Below, piece after piece: positions 10,701 to 23,200 of a DNA stretch of 64,000 nt; position 1 is the first letter of the stretch; each line of letters opens with the position of its first letter. Where the stretch lies: positions 32,487,016-32,551,015 of the forward strand of contig NC_052475.1 in the NCBI RefSeq assembly GCF_009730915.1, read 5' to 3'. The translations under genes and the position numbers were made by a program. The notes beneath the pieces are model-generated. The model was not told where the DNA came from, searched no databases, and saw only the letters and a list, made by a program, of their open reading frames with translations. Source of the stretch: Dioscorea cayenensis subsp. rotundata. Taxonomy: Eukaryota > Streptophyta > Magnoliopsida > Dioscoreales > Dioscoreaceae.

Positions 10701-11750
10701 TTTAAAATCAGTTGACAAATAATGTCCTTTTTAGGTTGCTTTCTTGTCTGCAATGGTAGGGCCAGAAGTTGCAAAGGCTGCCGCACAAGCTGCTACTGGA
10801 GCTTTGCATAAAATGAATTATGCTACTGGGGGAAACACAAGCATCATCGGGATTGGATGTGCAGAAAATAAAATTGATGAAAGAGGTGTGTGCTTAATCA
10901 GAGAAACAGATTATCTATTTAAATGTCCTTATATCAGATAGTCATGAATCCATATAGCATTGGATGGTGAGGAGTGCATCACCTCATACCTTCCATAGTA
11001 GACCAGCTCTTTGACATTATACATGAACGCGCGTATATCCTCAAGTCTGCTTTCTTATCTTTATCTATTTGTTGTTTTATATGCCAATTTTACAAGTAGT
11101 ATAAGGTTGACTCTATTATTAGAACCCATTTTTGTATCCTTGTCCTGACTATGCACCTTGAATTAGCGCACAATCAGTTGTCAGGTTGTACTAGTACTGG
11201 CAGACTATATATATTAGGTTTTGTAGGTTATTTTAAGGAATAAAGTGATTTGAATATTGGCGTCTCATGACAAACTTGGTTAGTTCAATGCATGTTTACC
11301 ATAGCTTGAAGCGGATAAACTCACATTTTGCAGAACTGGTAGCCAAAAGTGGTAGACTTGAACCAGAAGAAGATCTCAAAGAGGTTGTGAATGAGGCATG
11401 TGCACAACTTGACAAGGAACAGGAGAATGTGGAGAAATCTATATCTGACATTGTGGATGTTCAGGTGATATATGTTTTTGTTTATCTCCAGCTTCTTCTC
11501 ATATGCTTGAAAACTTTATTTTTCAATAATATGAGACTCTATTGTATGCGATCAGATGAAAGAACTTCAGGAAAAGATTGCGCATTTTGAGGCATTAGAG
11601 TTGTTGTTGGAGAAAGAACAGCTTCAACTTGGACGCATGAAAGATTTACTATTTGCTGATCAGTTGAATCTTCTTAGGCACAAGGCTAGAACAAATTCTC
11701 AAAAGGGTTTTCACCATGAGCACAACAAAGCCGGAGATGATGCTATATGA
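7795..11750 (+). CDS. SWI3B: SWI/SNF complex subunit SWI3B
   Basis: Six exons: 7795-8056, 8539-8915, 9432-9836, 10735-10885, 11334-11464 and 11556-11750, giving about 506 residues (Arabidopsis SWI3B is about 470). Order seen: a Pro/Ala low-complexity N-terminus with (PA)n repeats (residues 8-35); a SWIRM domain from GWFSWDKIHETERKVLPEFF to WGLINYAPS (about 88-172); a four-Cys cluster CTTCKSICSLACF...LCARC (about 200-230); a SANT domain EWTDKETLHLLEAIFHYGDD to FIKLPF (about 253-298); the conserved LSPLADASNPIMAQVAFLSA segment; and a C-terminal coiled coil (KELQEKIAHFEALELLLEKE). Known: SWI3 proteins form the dimeric core scaffold of plant BAF-type remodellers in the nucleus, and SWI3B is the essential member. 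SANT spacing and the PLADASNPIMAQ motif match SWI3B rather than SWI3A/C/D. Intron 1 opens with two telo-box motifs; intron 3 holds a MITE. Confidence 0.92.
8077..8114 (+). promoter_or_regulatory. Telo-box pair in SWI3B intron 1
   Basis: AAACCCTAA at 8077-8085 and AAACCCTAG at 8106-8114, within 60 bases after the first donor. Telo boxes near the leader are common in plant genes for growth and translation. A role here is inferred. Confidence 0.4.
10290..10658. mobile_element. MITE in SWI3B intron 3 with 8-bp target duplication
   Basis: 369-bp element with ends CTAAGAAGCACGGACA and, on the other strand, CTATGAAGCACGGACA (15 of 16 match). It is flanked by an identical 8-bp direct repeat AGTATCAT (10282-10289 and 10659-10666). 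Sub-terminal regions are rich in CACGGACACGG-type units and the middle is AT-rich with no ORF. The 8-bp duplication fits a hAT-type or, less well, a Mutator-type non-autonomous element. Confidence 0.82.
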
Positions 11751-12390
11751 AAATTAACTTCACGTTCAATTGTTAAGAGTTTCTTTGAGGAACTCAGATT
11801 TGTAAATTGACTCTTCAATCTATTTGCGTTCTGATCCATTTTATTAATGCTGATATTTTTTTTTATGCATTACAGTTTTCAGCATTTGCAGAGAGGTCCT
11901 TGAGCTTGTAATAGTTGTATGTATATCGTGAAACCTTTTGCTTATATGGCTTCTCCCGTTATATTTCGAATTAATTTTGTATATTTGAAATTATTGTTTT
12001 CCAAATAATATCCAGTTCCTTGCTATCTTTTGACAGTAACTAAATAAAAATATGAGGGAGAAACGAGATATATCAAAAAAACAAAAAGTGAAGGATTAAT
12101 TAATTTCTTTTATTATTATTCTACTGATAAAGAAGAGTTTAATTGTATGTATGTATGTATGTATTATTTTTTTATTTTTTATTTATACAAATGCAAATGC
12201 ATGGATAAGCCCATCTGGTCACTTTAATAAATGGAAATGGATATCCATTTCGTTTGTCGGGTTTCGGATCCTCATTCGGTCATACCCGATTTCGCTTTTC
12301 GGGTTCAATCGTGACCAACCCACCCTGTCAGCGCCAAACGGAAATAATGAGAGAAAAATCCAAGTCTTAAAAGAATAAACTCCGAGCTTC
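11751..12390. other. Spacer between SWI3B and VPS26
   Basis: Contains the SWI3B 3' UTR and the VPS26 promoter. A CG-richer patch at 12240-12330 precedes the probable leader. Nothing else is supported. Confidence 0.5.
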
Positions 12391-12413
12391 CGATTTCTTC
12401 CGTCTCCGTTGCG

Positions 12414-12425
12414 ATGGAGGTCTAG
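12414..12425 (+). other. Possible 4-codon uORF in the VPS26 leader
   Basis: ATG GAG GTC TAG lies in what looks like the first leader exon, which ends at a CAG|GTTC donor (12458/12459). The next exon starts near 13149 and carries the main ATG. Whether the transcript starts upstream of 12414 is not known. Confidence 0.3.
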
Positions 12426-13196
12426 GGTTTCTTTGCTGTTCTTATTCACCAAATTCAGGTTCTTTTTTCACTCGTTTTTCTACTCAATTATTTTTGAATT
12501 TCTATGGTTCGGTTCCCCGATGATCGCTGTGATTTAGTTCCGTAATTTTCTTTTATTTTTGTTTTAGATTGTGATCAATAGGTTGTGTTTGTCGAATATG
12601 GGATTGCTGTGATTCTCTTGTACGCCAGAAACTAAAATTTTTGAAGTACTGATGCATTGTTTAGCTCAGCTGTCATATTGCGGTTTAATATTGATCCAAG
12701 TTGTTGTATTTTGTTATGTATGATTCATCGATTCGCCGCCATTTACTTCTAGACGAAGAAGAGAGAATTAACTTGTTTTTATGGACATGCCAAGTGTGAT
12801 GAGGCAAAATCGTATTCGTGTGATTCCACCAATTCAGGTGCCAGAATGTGCCATTGAGGCTTTCTGAAGAATTCTTTCTTTCTAGTTCTTGTCATGGAAT
12901 GGGAAATAAAACGTTGGAAGCTTCTAGTTAACATAGGGAATTGAGATATGGGGTTGATAGTTTGAGGTGAAACTTAGGGATTTTTGCCCTTTCACAAGGG
13001 ATTTGGAGTTGAAATGTTATAGAGTTTAATCCTTTCTTGAGTTTATTACTGGCCAATTTTCCCTTGTTTCTTTTTTTTTTTCAAATCTGCATATAGGTAC
13101 ACTATATTTTAGTATGATTTTCATAGTTGTTGGTGCGTCTTTGTGCAGATCTTTTATCGTGACTGAACGTTTCAAATCATCATACAAGTATAAAGC

Positions 13197-16100
13197 ATGG
13201 TATGGCTGTTTCTTGAAGCTAGGTCTTGATAGTTCACTTTTTTAATCCATTATTTTTAGATGCAACTGTGTGTGTGTTCTCGTATAATTGGATTTTCTCT
13301 CACATATTCCTTGTTCCAGAATTACATTGTGGGAGCTTTTAAGCCACCATGTAAGATAACAATTTCATTTTCCGACGCGAGAACTAGAAAGCAGGTAATT
13401 TCGTTATACTAACTATTTCTACTCTTTAGGACACACGCTTTTGCAAATCTCTTGCTATTGGTCATCAGACCAAGGACACTGTGGCTTAATATCCAGTAAT
13501 TTGAGTTAGGAGCTAAACACTCTCGCTTTTGCACTTTGATTGGGTAGTATTTGGAAATTCATTCCATAAAACTAATACTTGTGAACATCAACTAACAGTT
13601 AAAGATTAAGGTGCATATCCTGTAAACAAGCTTTTTCTAGGGCTTATGCTTAAATCTTACAACAAGTTGTGTTTATCCAGGCTTCTATAAAGAAGGAAAA
13701 TGGTCAAATGATGATGGTCCCACTTTTCCAAAGTCAGGAAAATATAGCAGGAGAGGTAGTGTATATGGACACTTTGCTCGTTGATTTATGCTTAATCATG
13801 ACAGAGAAGATTCCTCTGACACCTGACAAATACACTATTTTTAACATGAAGGTGTCTATAGAGCCCGTTCTAGGAAAGAAGGTTGAGCATAACGGTGTTA
13901 AAATTGAGCTTCTTGGCCAGATAGGTATTTTTCCTACATCATTTTTACAGTATGCACTGAACAAGAATATGCCTCTTGTGATGGAGACTTGACCTTGATC
14001 TGGTTGTTTCATGCAGAGCTTTACTTTGATAGAGGCAATTTCTATGATTTTACCTCGCTAGGTGAGCCACTTCTAATTAATTGTTGATTAAACATAACTT
14101 CAAGCCCAATTTCTTTAGATGAGCATGCTTTTGTTTCTGCCAATCATACGAATGTATGAAAAACACTGAATGTCCTTAACTCTCATTTTGTCTTGCCTTT
14201 TGTATGAGTAAAATGTAAGCATGCATGTTAAAACTTAAAACTGATAATTATTACAATTATAATGTGACATAAAAAGAAAAGCAAAAAGGAAAATCATGGA
14301 AAGTAACATGAAGAGAGAAAATTAGGCCTTCCTCATGTCCCTTGGTTGAAACTTTAGCTCATAAAGGTCAGAAGAAAGTTCAGCTTTTGTGCAAACTTTG
14401 TTGCTGCGTAATATTAGTATACTGATTGACATCTTTGCCATATTGAACCATTATTTAAGGAAACAAATCAGGTTGGTTTCTTTTGTGGCATTCAAATGGT
14501 AATGGTCTTTTTCATTACCTGGTAAAACATTTTAGATTATGTAAGAGTTGGAACTTTGAACCTCGTCTTGGTGACCTTACCTGCATGTTGTTATTCATTA
14601 CCGTGATTTTGAAGTTGCTTTTGTTTTCTGTTGCCCTTCTTTGTGATATACTATATAGGACATAATTTGTATTCACCCTAATTGCCTTTTAGATGTTAAC
14701 TTTGTCTACTTTCTTTATGTTCAGTGCGTGAACTTGATGTTCCCAGTGAAATATATGAAAAGAAAACATATCCATTTGAGTTTTCTACAGTTGAAATGCC
14801 ATATGAGTCATACAACGGGATTAATGTAAGATTGAGGTAAGTGCCATTTAGTCTTGGTGGATTTCCTTGTACCAGAAATTAAGATGTTTCCTTGGTGGAT
14901 ATTCTTGGGGCTTGCATGGATTGTTTTCTCATTAATGGCATGTTGACTCTTTCAGCTTGATATTCTTAATTAGTTGTTAGAGAATACACAAGGATCATGA
15001 TACTAAGGATAGAGATTTGCATAATTGAATCCCTATTGGCTCTTTCCGGCATGATTAAGCTGATGTAAATCTAAGTATTATGGAAAGGTTATCATGTCCT
15101 TATCAGAAGCAATTGATTTCCAAAAGGTCTGTAAAATGCGGTCTCTGCAAATTTTGCTGGATTGCAACTTTTAATCCTTGTTGAAAATTCTACAGAATTG
15201 TATATCGAAAAAATTTTCCTGTTCTTGGCTGCGACAAATTCAATATTAGAATGTTTTTATACTCTTCTGTCCACTTGTAGAATTATGATCCCCGTTCCTA
15301 TTTGTTTCTTGCAAGCTTTTGGCATGAATTGCTACCTGCCCCATGGGAATTGCATGATAAACACTCCTTAGGCCTAGTTTGCTCGCTTAGAAATATGACA
15401 GGGACAACTTGTTTACTGAGATTGCCACCTTGGTTTTCTTAATTTTGTTGTTTGATATTTGAAATAAATTTTTTTTTGCAAGCTTGCAGGTATATTCTAA
15501 GAGTCACGGTTAGTCGTAACTTTGTCAACAACATTGTGGAGCAACAAGTTTTCTGGGTTAGTCCAATATCAACCATCTATCTGTGCTATGTGTACAAGCA
15601 TGCAGTTTTCTTTTAGTTAGAATAATCTTCAAATTTTGGTTTATGGCTTGGCTGTTTCAGCGAAAATGCCATGAATGTATAATTTCAATGAAGGGTGACT
15701 GATTATGTCGTACTTGCGCTTAAAAACCATAACAACGGTTGCCATTTCATTTGAAGTGTTTCAGAAATTCTGCTTTGCACATGTCTATATTCAAAATATT
15801 ACCTAACCACTGAATTTAGTTTTTTCTTCTGTGAAATTAATGATATCATCGATTTGATGCTAATGAAAAGAATTGTAAGGAACCACTCAGCATAACACTG
15901 GACCAAATAATTCTAACTTCAAATAAAACAATTTGATTTCCTTTAAACATCAATTTAGATAATTATGTTTTCCTTATGAACAGTGAGATTTAATCATGTG
16001 TGTCACCCTGGTAATAAAGCAACAAGATATGAAATTTAATTTCAGATTTGATTAATATTCAGAGGTGGTTTTGAGTCCACGAAAAGATTTAGCAACTTTT

Positions 16101-17955
16101 GTTTATTGATTTCACATGTGGCTAAAAGTAAGTGGGTAGGTAGCTTGACTTGGACATCCACGAAAAGGATCCATTGTTGCACTAATCTTATGGCAAGAGC
16201 TATGAAAAATATATGTTCCAAGTTGTGAAATCTCTCCATCGCCGCTGACTGCCATTTTCATCAGGATGTTGTTATCTACCTGGTTATGACTGTAGGCCTT
16301 TTCTGAGTTTATTGCATGGATATATTTATTGTGAACGTAATCCCTCGATTTTGATTTATGCCAGCAAGGCCCCAAAACACAAAATAGTCAAGAATGCATG
16401 CTCATATATCTTTCTCTGTCATCAGGTCCGTAACTACACTCCACCTCCAACGATCAACAACAGCATTAAGGTGAGTAATATTGGTTCTAGCGATTTCTTA
16501 AAGGATACGCAGTTATGCTTAGCGGATGATTGCCAAGCCATATTTTGTGATGCTCTGCCTTAGGTTATTCTTGACATTGGTGAATTTGTAGACTTTTTGC
16601 AGCCAAGATGGTCATGGAAACTTGCATTACAGAACTTGTCCATTTTTTCAGTAAAATGTCATTAAAACTATGGACTCAGTGCAAAACGTTGTTCATAATA
16701 TCACAAAATAAGTTATAGAAAAATTGACGTGCATTTATAATGAATGATGTTGAAGTTTGCCTACATATTATGAATGAAAAAAAGCGGAATAGGTATCCTG
16801 TGATATCACTTCATCTACTTGTCTCATAAAAAACAGAGAAGAAAATGAAAAACTCTTCTAGCTATTATATACAGCAACATTGATGACAATCAAGCCTTGA
16901 TCTGAATATATGTGGTTGGACTTGGCGACTACCTGTGCTCAAACATATAAATTTCGTATAGTCATCGAATTCTGGTCACATAAATACTTCCTCTTGAAGC
17001 AGGATAACTGTAAACACCTTGTGATGCACTGTTTAAATCAAGTGACCTGTTGATATTGAGTTACTCTGGTTTTGCAGATGGAAGTGGGAATTGAAGATTG
17101 CTTGCACATAGAGTTTGAGTACAACAAAAGCAAGTGAGTTTTCTGTGACACTATTGGAGACAGTGCAATCTTTTGATGCCCTGTTCTTTGAAGCATGAAG
17201 CGAGTCATGAACTTTTCATTGAACATTGCTTTAAACAAAACATGGCGCAAATAATTGCCTTTAAGTTTGAAGTTATGGTGATATTGTCAGTTACCTTTTC
17301 GATGTGATATTTCCAGGTGGTGATACATTTGATAATGATTTTAGGACTACGGTTTACATCTCTTTGTAATGTGGACAGAATCATCTCTTCCTTCCAGTTT
17401 CCAGTAGACATGCAACCACAAGAAAAGCTTTTGCCAAACTAACTTTTTAACTTTTTCCTTTACTGCTTAAAGAAATTAACCTCTTCCACCTTTTCCAGGT
17501 ATCATTTGAAGGATGTTATCATTGGAAAAATATATTTCCTTCTGGTACGAATCAAAATAAAGAATATGGAACTTGAGGTTCGACGGCGAGAATCTACTGG
17601 GTCAGGGCCCAACACATATGTTGAGACAGAAACACTCGCAAAGTATGAGTTGATGGACGGTGCTCCAGTTAGAGGTACGCTACGCTGTGATTTTTCTGAC
17701 TACTATCACTCATCTATTGAAATTAACTTACTAGTGAAACCTTGCATTATTCTTAAAATGCATGTTAATGTTGCAGGGGAATCCATTCCAGTCAGACTGT
17801 TCTTGAGTCCATATGAGTTAACACCAACATACCGGAATATTAACAACAAATTCAGCGTCAAATACTACCTCAATCTTGTTCTTGTTGATGAGGAGGATAG
17901 GCGATACTTCAAACAGCAGGAAATTACTGTTTATCGTCTTATGGAAAATTCTTAA
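13197..17955 (+). CDS. VPS26: Retromer core subunit VPS26
   Basis: Eleven coding exons: 13197-13199 (the ATG alone), 13320-13394, 13681-13755, 13852-13924, 14017-14061, 14725-14836, 15490-15556, 16426-16470, 17078-17133, 17499-17674 and 17777-17955. They join in frame into about 301 residues; the Arabidopsis homologues are about 300. Seen: M-NYIVGAFKPPCKITISF, KKENGQMMMVPLFQSQENIAG, VEHNGVKIELLGQI-ELYFD, the arrestin-like C-half with [20 protein letters not shown] and YHLKDVIIGKIYFLLVRIKI, and the near-invariant end INNKFSVKYYLNLVLVDEED. Known: VPS26 has two arrestin-like beta-sandwich domains and binds VPS35 in the endosomal retromer, which recycles vacuolar sorting receptors and PIN proteins. 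A leader intron (about 12459-13148) is inferred. The 3-base first coding exon is unusual but is supported by a perfect ATG|GTATGG donor and the family start MN. Confidence 0.92.
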
Positions 17956-19430
17956 GCTGCTTCTCATCACAAGAACTACTTCCTTTCAAACAATAGCATA
18001 ACATGAGATCACCGCTCCCTTGAAGAAGCTGATTTTTTTCTTTTTTGCTGCCTGAGAAATTGCTGTGTTTGAGTTACTCAGTCTTGTGAGTGGTGTACAA
18101 TGTTTCACTTTATGTCTGTTCCCTATAGCACTTTCCCTAGGTTGCTTTGTCTTTAAAAAAATAAAAACAACATTTGCATTTGAATTTGAATTTGGAAGTT
18201 GGCTTTTATTTATTTATTTATTTATTTATTTATGACAGTTGCCTTTCGCCTGTTTAATGTTTGATGTTTGATGAGTAGAGATATACATAAGGTTTTTTAA
18301 GTTCATATAAAGTGTTTCTGTATTTAGTTAGGGAGTAATAAGATTTGATTTTTAACTTTAAAGTATTTGGATAAAGTGTGATTTTTCAAATCAAATTCAA
18401 ACTTCAAGATATCTAATCCAACAGAATTCAAATTTCAAAATCTTTGTTTCAACTTGATAAAGTAACATATCCCATATTTCAATTTTCCTCTCACTTCTCA
18501 CAGTACCACTGCTACCCGTAGTACGTCATTCAATAACATCAAATAATTGAAAAATAAAACAATATATATATATATCTTGCTCCAGAGTCTTTTTTTTTTT
18601 CTCTTGCAATATGACATTCTAGAGAAACACACATCTGAATTGGTATATGAAGAACAAATACTACAAATCCTTTGGAGGAAAAAATAGTTGGCTTTTAGTA
18701 AATGAAAATACATACTACAAATCCACAGTTCGAACTGCACATTTATATTAGTTCATATGAGAAAATTTATTAATGTAATACTTAAAATTTCTAACTCTAG
18801 TCTCTATCTTTTATATTGTTAAAATTTTAAAAAAAATTACATTATTTAGCAATTTAGCACCCACGAAAAAGCACTTCCACAGTATGCAACCAAAGCTATT
18901 CGATTATTTGCCGGAAAATCTGGGTTTACTTCCACAATTCCCACCAATAATTCCACAAATGACAAAGCCCACTCTCTTTGTCCTTTTATATATATATATA
19001 TAAGAAAATATTTTCTTTTTCTCAAATTGAAAGCTCCTAAATTCCTATATATTGATATGTTATCTCAAACAATATCTCTCTCATATTATCTAGTTCTAAA
19101 ATCAGAGTATTTTTTAATTCTGTTCTATTACAATTTGATATGTTATAAAAAAAAAAAAAAGTTAATAACATATGTCAGGCTGGCTGTGATAAGTAAAAAT
19201 CAAGAAATACTCTAGTTCTGGAACTAGGCAATATAAACTCTTTTTTTAATTAATTAATAAAAACATATATCTCATTTAAAGATGTTTAAATTATTAAATT
19301 TTTAGGGTTTTATTTTTATTTTTATGGAAAAGAAAAAAACGGCTGCTGTGGAACCCTTTAAGTTAATGTGACCCGTGGGAACAGTATAGGGAAAATAATA
19401 CGCTGGAGCACGTCTTCCTCTTTCGGCTCC
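17956..19430. other. Spacer between VPS26 and MORC
   Basis: AT-rich. It holds the VPS26 3' UTR and a (TTTA)n run at about 18206-18233. Nothing with coding character is seen. The MORC leader probably begins around 19430. Confidence 0.5.
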
Positions 19431-19603
19431 CCGTCTGACCAACCGCCGTTTAATTTCCTCGCCGATCTCTTTTAGGTCTTCTCTTTTTCAATTTTGGTCC
19501 GAAGTTTACCTGCGAATTTGTCAATCCTTGAGGTATTTTCTTGACCCTCCTCTAATTATTGCATGCCTCGCCGCCTTCGGATTCTTGTTCTTGTGCCTTT
19601 CTT

Positions 19604-19623
19604 TTAGGGTTTTGTTAGGGTTT
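19604..19623 (+). promoter_or_regulatory. Two telo-box motifs in the MORC leader intron
   Basis: TTAGGGTTT occurs twice (19604-19612 and 19615-19623), two bases apart, inside the inferred leader intron (about 19533-20210). This is the telo-box sequence in reverse orientation. Confidence 0.4.
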
Positions 19624-20215
19624 AACTGTTGTAATGTGGTTGAAATTGTGTGTTTTTGTCAGCGATTCTGATCACGGGACGCCATTGTGTTCGTTTCCCT
19701 TTTTGTAGGTTTCGATCTATAATGGTTTTCTGTTTCTTGTTTTCTTTTCTTTTCTCTTCTCTTCTTTACTGTTCTTCTTCTTCTTTTTTTTGTTTTTTGG
19801 TTTTTGTTTTTGTTTTTTTGAAGTGGAATCAACGTCGGGAAAGTTTGAGTTTTTAGAGGATGCTTATGTCTTTTACCCCTTTATTTTGCCTTTCCTTTAT
19901 GAAAGTTAGTTTCTTTTTGTTAGTTTATGTACTGATTTTTTTTTTCTTCAAAATTAGTTTGATGTCGAGTGTAATTGGATTTCTGTTCAGGAAACTTTGT
20001 TGCTTTAATGGTCCTGTCAATGATTCATACGAGTCCATTAATTTGCCTTGGATTTTTAGTTGTCCTATGACGTCATTTTGTTATCATCTGGCATTCATGC
20101 TGTTTTGGCTTTTTTTTATGGCTTCCTCCCGAAGTGATTCTTATGATTTATTGATTCGTAGGAGTGTGATAATGCTGTTTGAATTTATTTTTTTCATTTT
20201 ATTTTTGCAGGTTAA

Positions 20216-23200
20216 ATGGAGCCTCTTTTGAACTTGAATGAACCAGCTGTGGATGGTAATAAATTGTTACATTCATGTCAATCTTTTGGTTTCATTCTTT
20301 TGACTTTGTGCGCAGAGTTTAATTTGTATCCTTTTATAGGGGAAATTGCTAGCTATGTAATGCTTCAGAAAGATGACAAACCAATATGCAGGACAACCTG
20401 CATCAATCTTCCATTTGAACCGTAAGTTTCTGCATTTCAAATCCCTGACGAAGTTACTAAAATGGAATACAAGGTGTCTCAATTCTTTTTGGCTATTAAT
20501 GTTAATGTTATATTTAAAAATGTGTTGTGTTTCTTTTTCTTTTCTTTTTGAGTATTTGGTCAACTCAAAGCACGAGTGTCTATTACAACAATGCACTTCC
20601 TGTTTTAAGATTTTGTTGTTGCTTGGTCTTGTTATGGCGGTGCTGTTCCTGGTGAAGTCACTTAATGATTTGCTAAATTATCTCATAAAACTATGGTGGT
20701 TGGAAGCATGACATGACACTGGAATTATGATTTTATTCCCGTTGTTGTCTGGGTTTGTGTTTCTAACAAGTGACAATGATTATGTACAAGGGAATTATGA
20801 TTTTCATGTGAATGCCAATTCTAGATTGCTAAACACTCAATTGAGGGTTGTTTAATTTGAAGCAAATGGACTAGCGGTTGTAAGTGTATTCAAAGGGTAT
20901 TAACTTCCATGCATACTTGTTTGGTTGAATTCATTTGGAAATATTGTATTCTCTATTTTTGTTTATTGACTTGCTATCATAACATTGTAAGTACCTACTA
21001 ATTAAATTTTAAGACTTGGACTGGGCTGGTTTGGACCAACAAAAAGTTCATTCTGAAAAATTAGGGGTTTTAGTTATCTTTAGTTTTGAGCTAGATTATG
21101 GCCTGAGGGCTTCTCATAATATTCTATAGACCAAGCCTGAAACTCAAACCCAACAGAAAACCATACATGGAAGTATTAAGATTTGGTCTGACATGGCTTG
21201 AGAATCTTAATCAACTTCAGCTAAAAGGAAAATAAATGTTAAGTTCAGTATTGTGCTTTGCTCAAACGGAATATAAAATTGAATAGAATGAGTTTTATGT
21301 GTGCTGGGATTTATTTGGGCTTTAAACTAATGTTAAGTTCAGACTTGTTGGGCTTAAGCCCAGCTAAACTCTTTATAAGTCCGGTACGAGGTTGGAAGTG
21401 CAGCATTACAACTTATTACCAAATTGGGTGTAATTCTAAATGCTGCATTTCAAATTGGTCGTTAGTCTAAATGCTGCATTTGTATGTTATATGAAAAGAA
21501 AGGGGAAGCCACTAGTTTATTATTTCTCACTGAAAGTGTGAAGCATTCCATATCAGCCTGTTCCCTTTTGCCAAAAACAACCTGATATTACTCGTGCAAA
21601 TTAGGATTACAGAAATAAATGTGGTTAATAAAATTTGAATCAATTATTTTGGTGGATTGATTTTCTATTTGGGGCATGTTTAGTTTGGAGCAGATGGACT
21701 TGCAATGTAAATGGATTCATATGCAAGCAGAAGTGCTGCAAGCATTCCATTTTAGCCTGTTCCCTTTCGCCGAAAACAACCTAATATACTCGTACAAAAT
21801 AGAATTATATAAATAAATATGGTTTATAAAATTTGAATTAATCATATTTGAAGTTTGTTTGCTATTTGGGGCATGTTTAATTTGGAGTAAATGGTTTGCA
21901 ATGTAAATGGATTCACATGCAAGTGAAAGTGCTGCACTTTTATATATTTATGTATATTTGTTTGGTTGGATCTGAGTGGAAATTTTATGTTTCTTTTTCC
22001 TTGTTTGGATGATTTGGAAATATAATAATGCAAGTAGGGCTAATATGTAATTTTGATCTGTTTGACCTTAAATCAATCTACAAAAGTTGATCAAAATGAC
22101 TTTTGTGTTTGTTGGACTTATAGAGTGTTTATTTAGATTTGCTTCAATCATGTGAAGTTTTGACATAACCGTAATTTTTGAAAACCCACAATGAACTCCA
22201 TATTTGGTGTTTTGACTAATAAGTCAAAACGCTGCATTTTGGCCTCTTGGTGTAAGTCTATTCACATGTATATGGAGTGCTTAAGTCATACCTGAGTTAT
22301 TATTTAAGGAAAAGTGCATTTACATCAAACCAAATTAAAGAAAATGGCATTGGCCTTTAAGTGGATTCAACTCTTACATTCACTTATGGATGACTAAACC
22401 CTCTTGTTGTTAAAGGATATATTTAGGCCATTTTACATATTACACTGGAACATTTGACTATTTCTGTATCACCCCTGACATTTCAATATGTGTGTGTACT
22501 CTTTTTTAGCTTACTCACTAACTCTTCCAGTATTACCTGATGGGAGGAGTTAACTAATTTAAAATATGGGATCTAGTCAGTTGGTACACCATAAACTACG
22601 GATGATATAGCTATTTTGTTGTAGAACACATAATTTCTTTTACATTTGTCTGGCTTAATGTACACAGTATCACAGCAATATGCTAGTGTGATGATTTTTA
22701 GTGGTGTATGTTAATTACATACACCACTAATGGTTTAAAGGGCTACTGCATACATGCTACTTTTCTCATAGACTATACAAAAATCTTAAAATGTGTTCAA
22801 TTAGCATCATTAAATTATTTTATTATATTTTGACATCATCCTAATGTTTTAAACAGTACTTGAACTTTAAAAGGGCTCAAGTGGCATCCCATCCTCGAGT
22901 TACTTTGTGCAGCTCCTTGGCTGCATGTTAAAAGATTAATGAGAAACAATGTTACACTTTCATAATTTACCTTTGATCTGGTAATATGTTCCATGTTATA
23001 GGTTGTGAAATGGTTCTTAAGTTGTTGGTTTTACATGCTTGTCAATTTGTTCACCTTGATTTATGTTTGAATTACATATACTCTAGATAAATATCAAGCA
23101 GTCAAGCTCCTCTATTACTTCCACTTGAACTTTAAAAGGGCTCAAGTGGCATCCCATGCTTGAGTTACTCTATGCAGCTCCTTGGCTGCATGTTAAAAGA

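Noticed and set aside
20273-20711. ORFs in the first part of MORC intron 2
   Set aside because: No domain; they cross the 20421/20422 donor and are not needed by the MORC frame.
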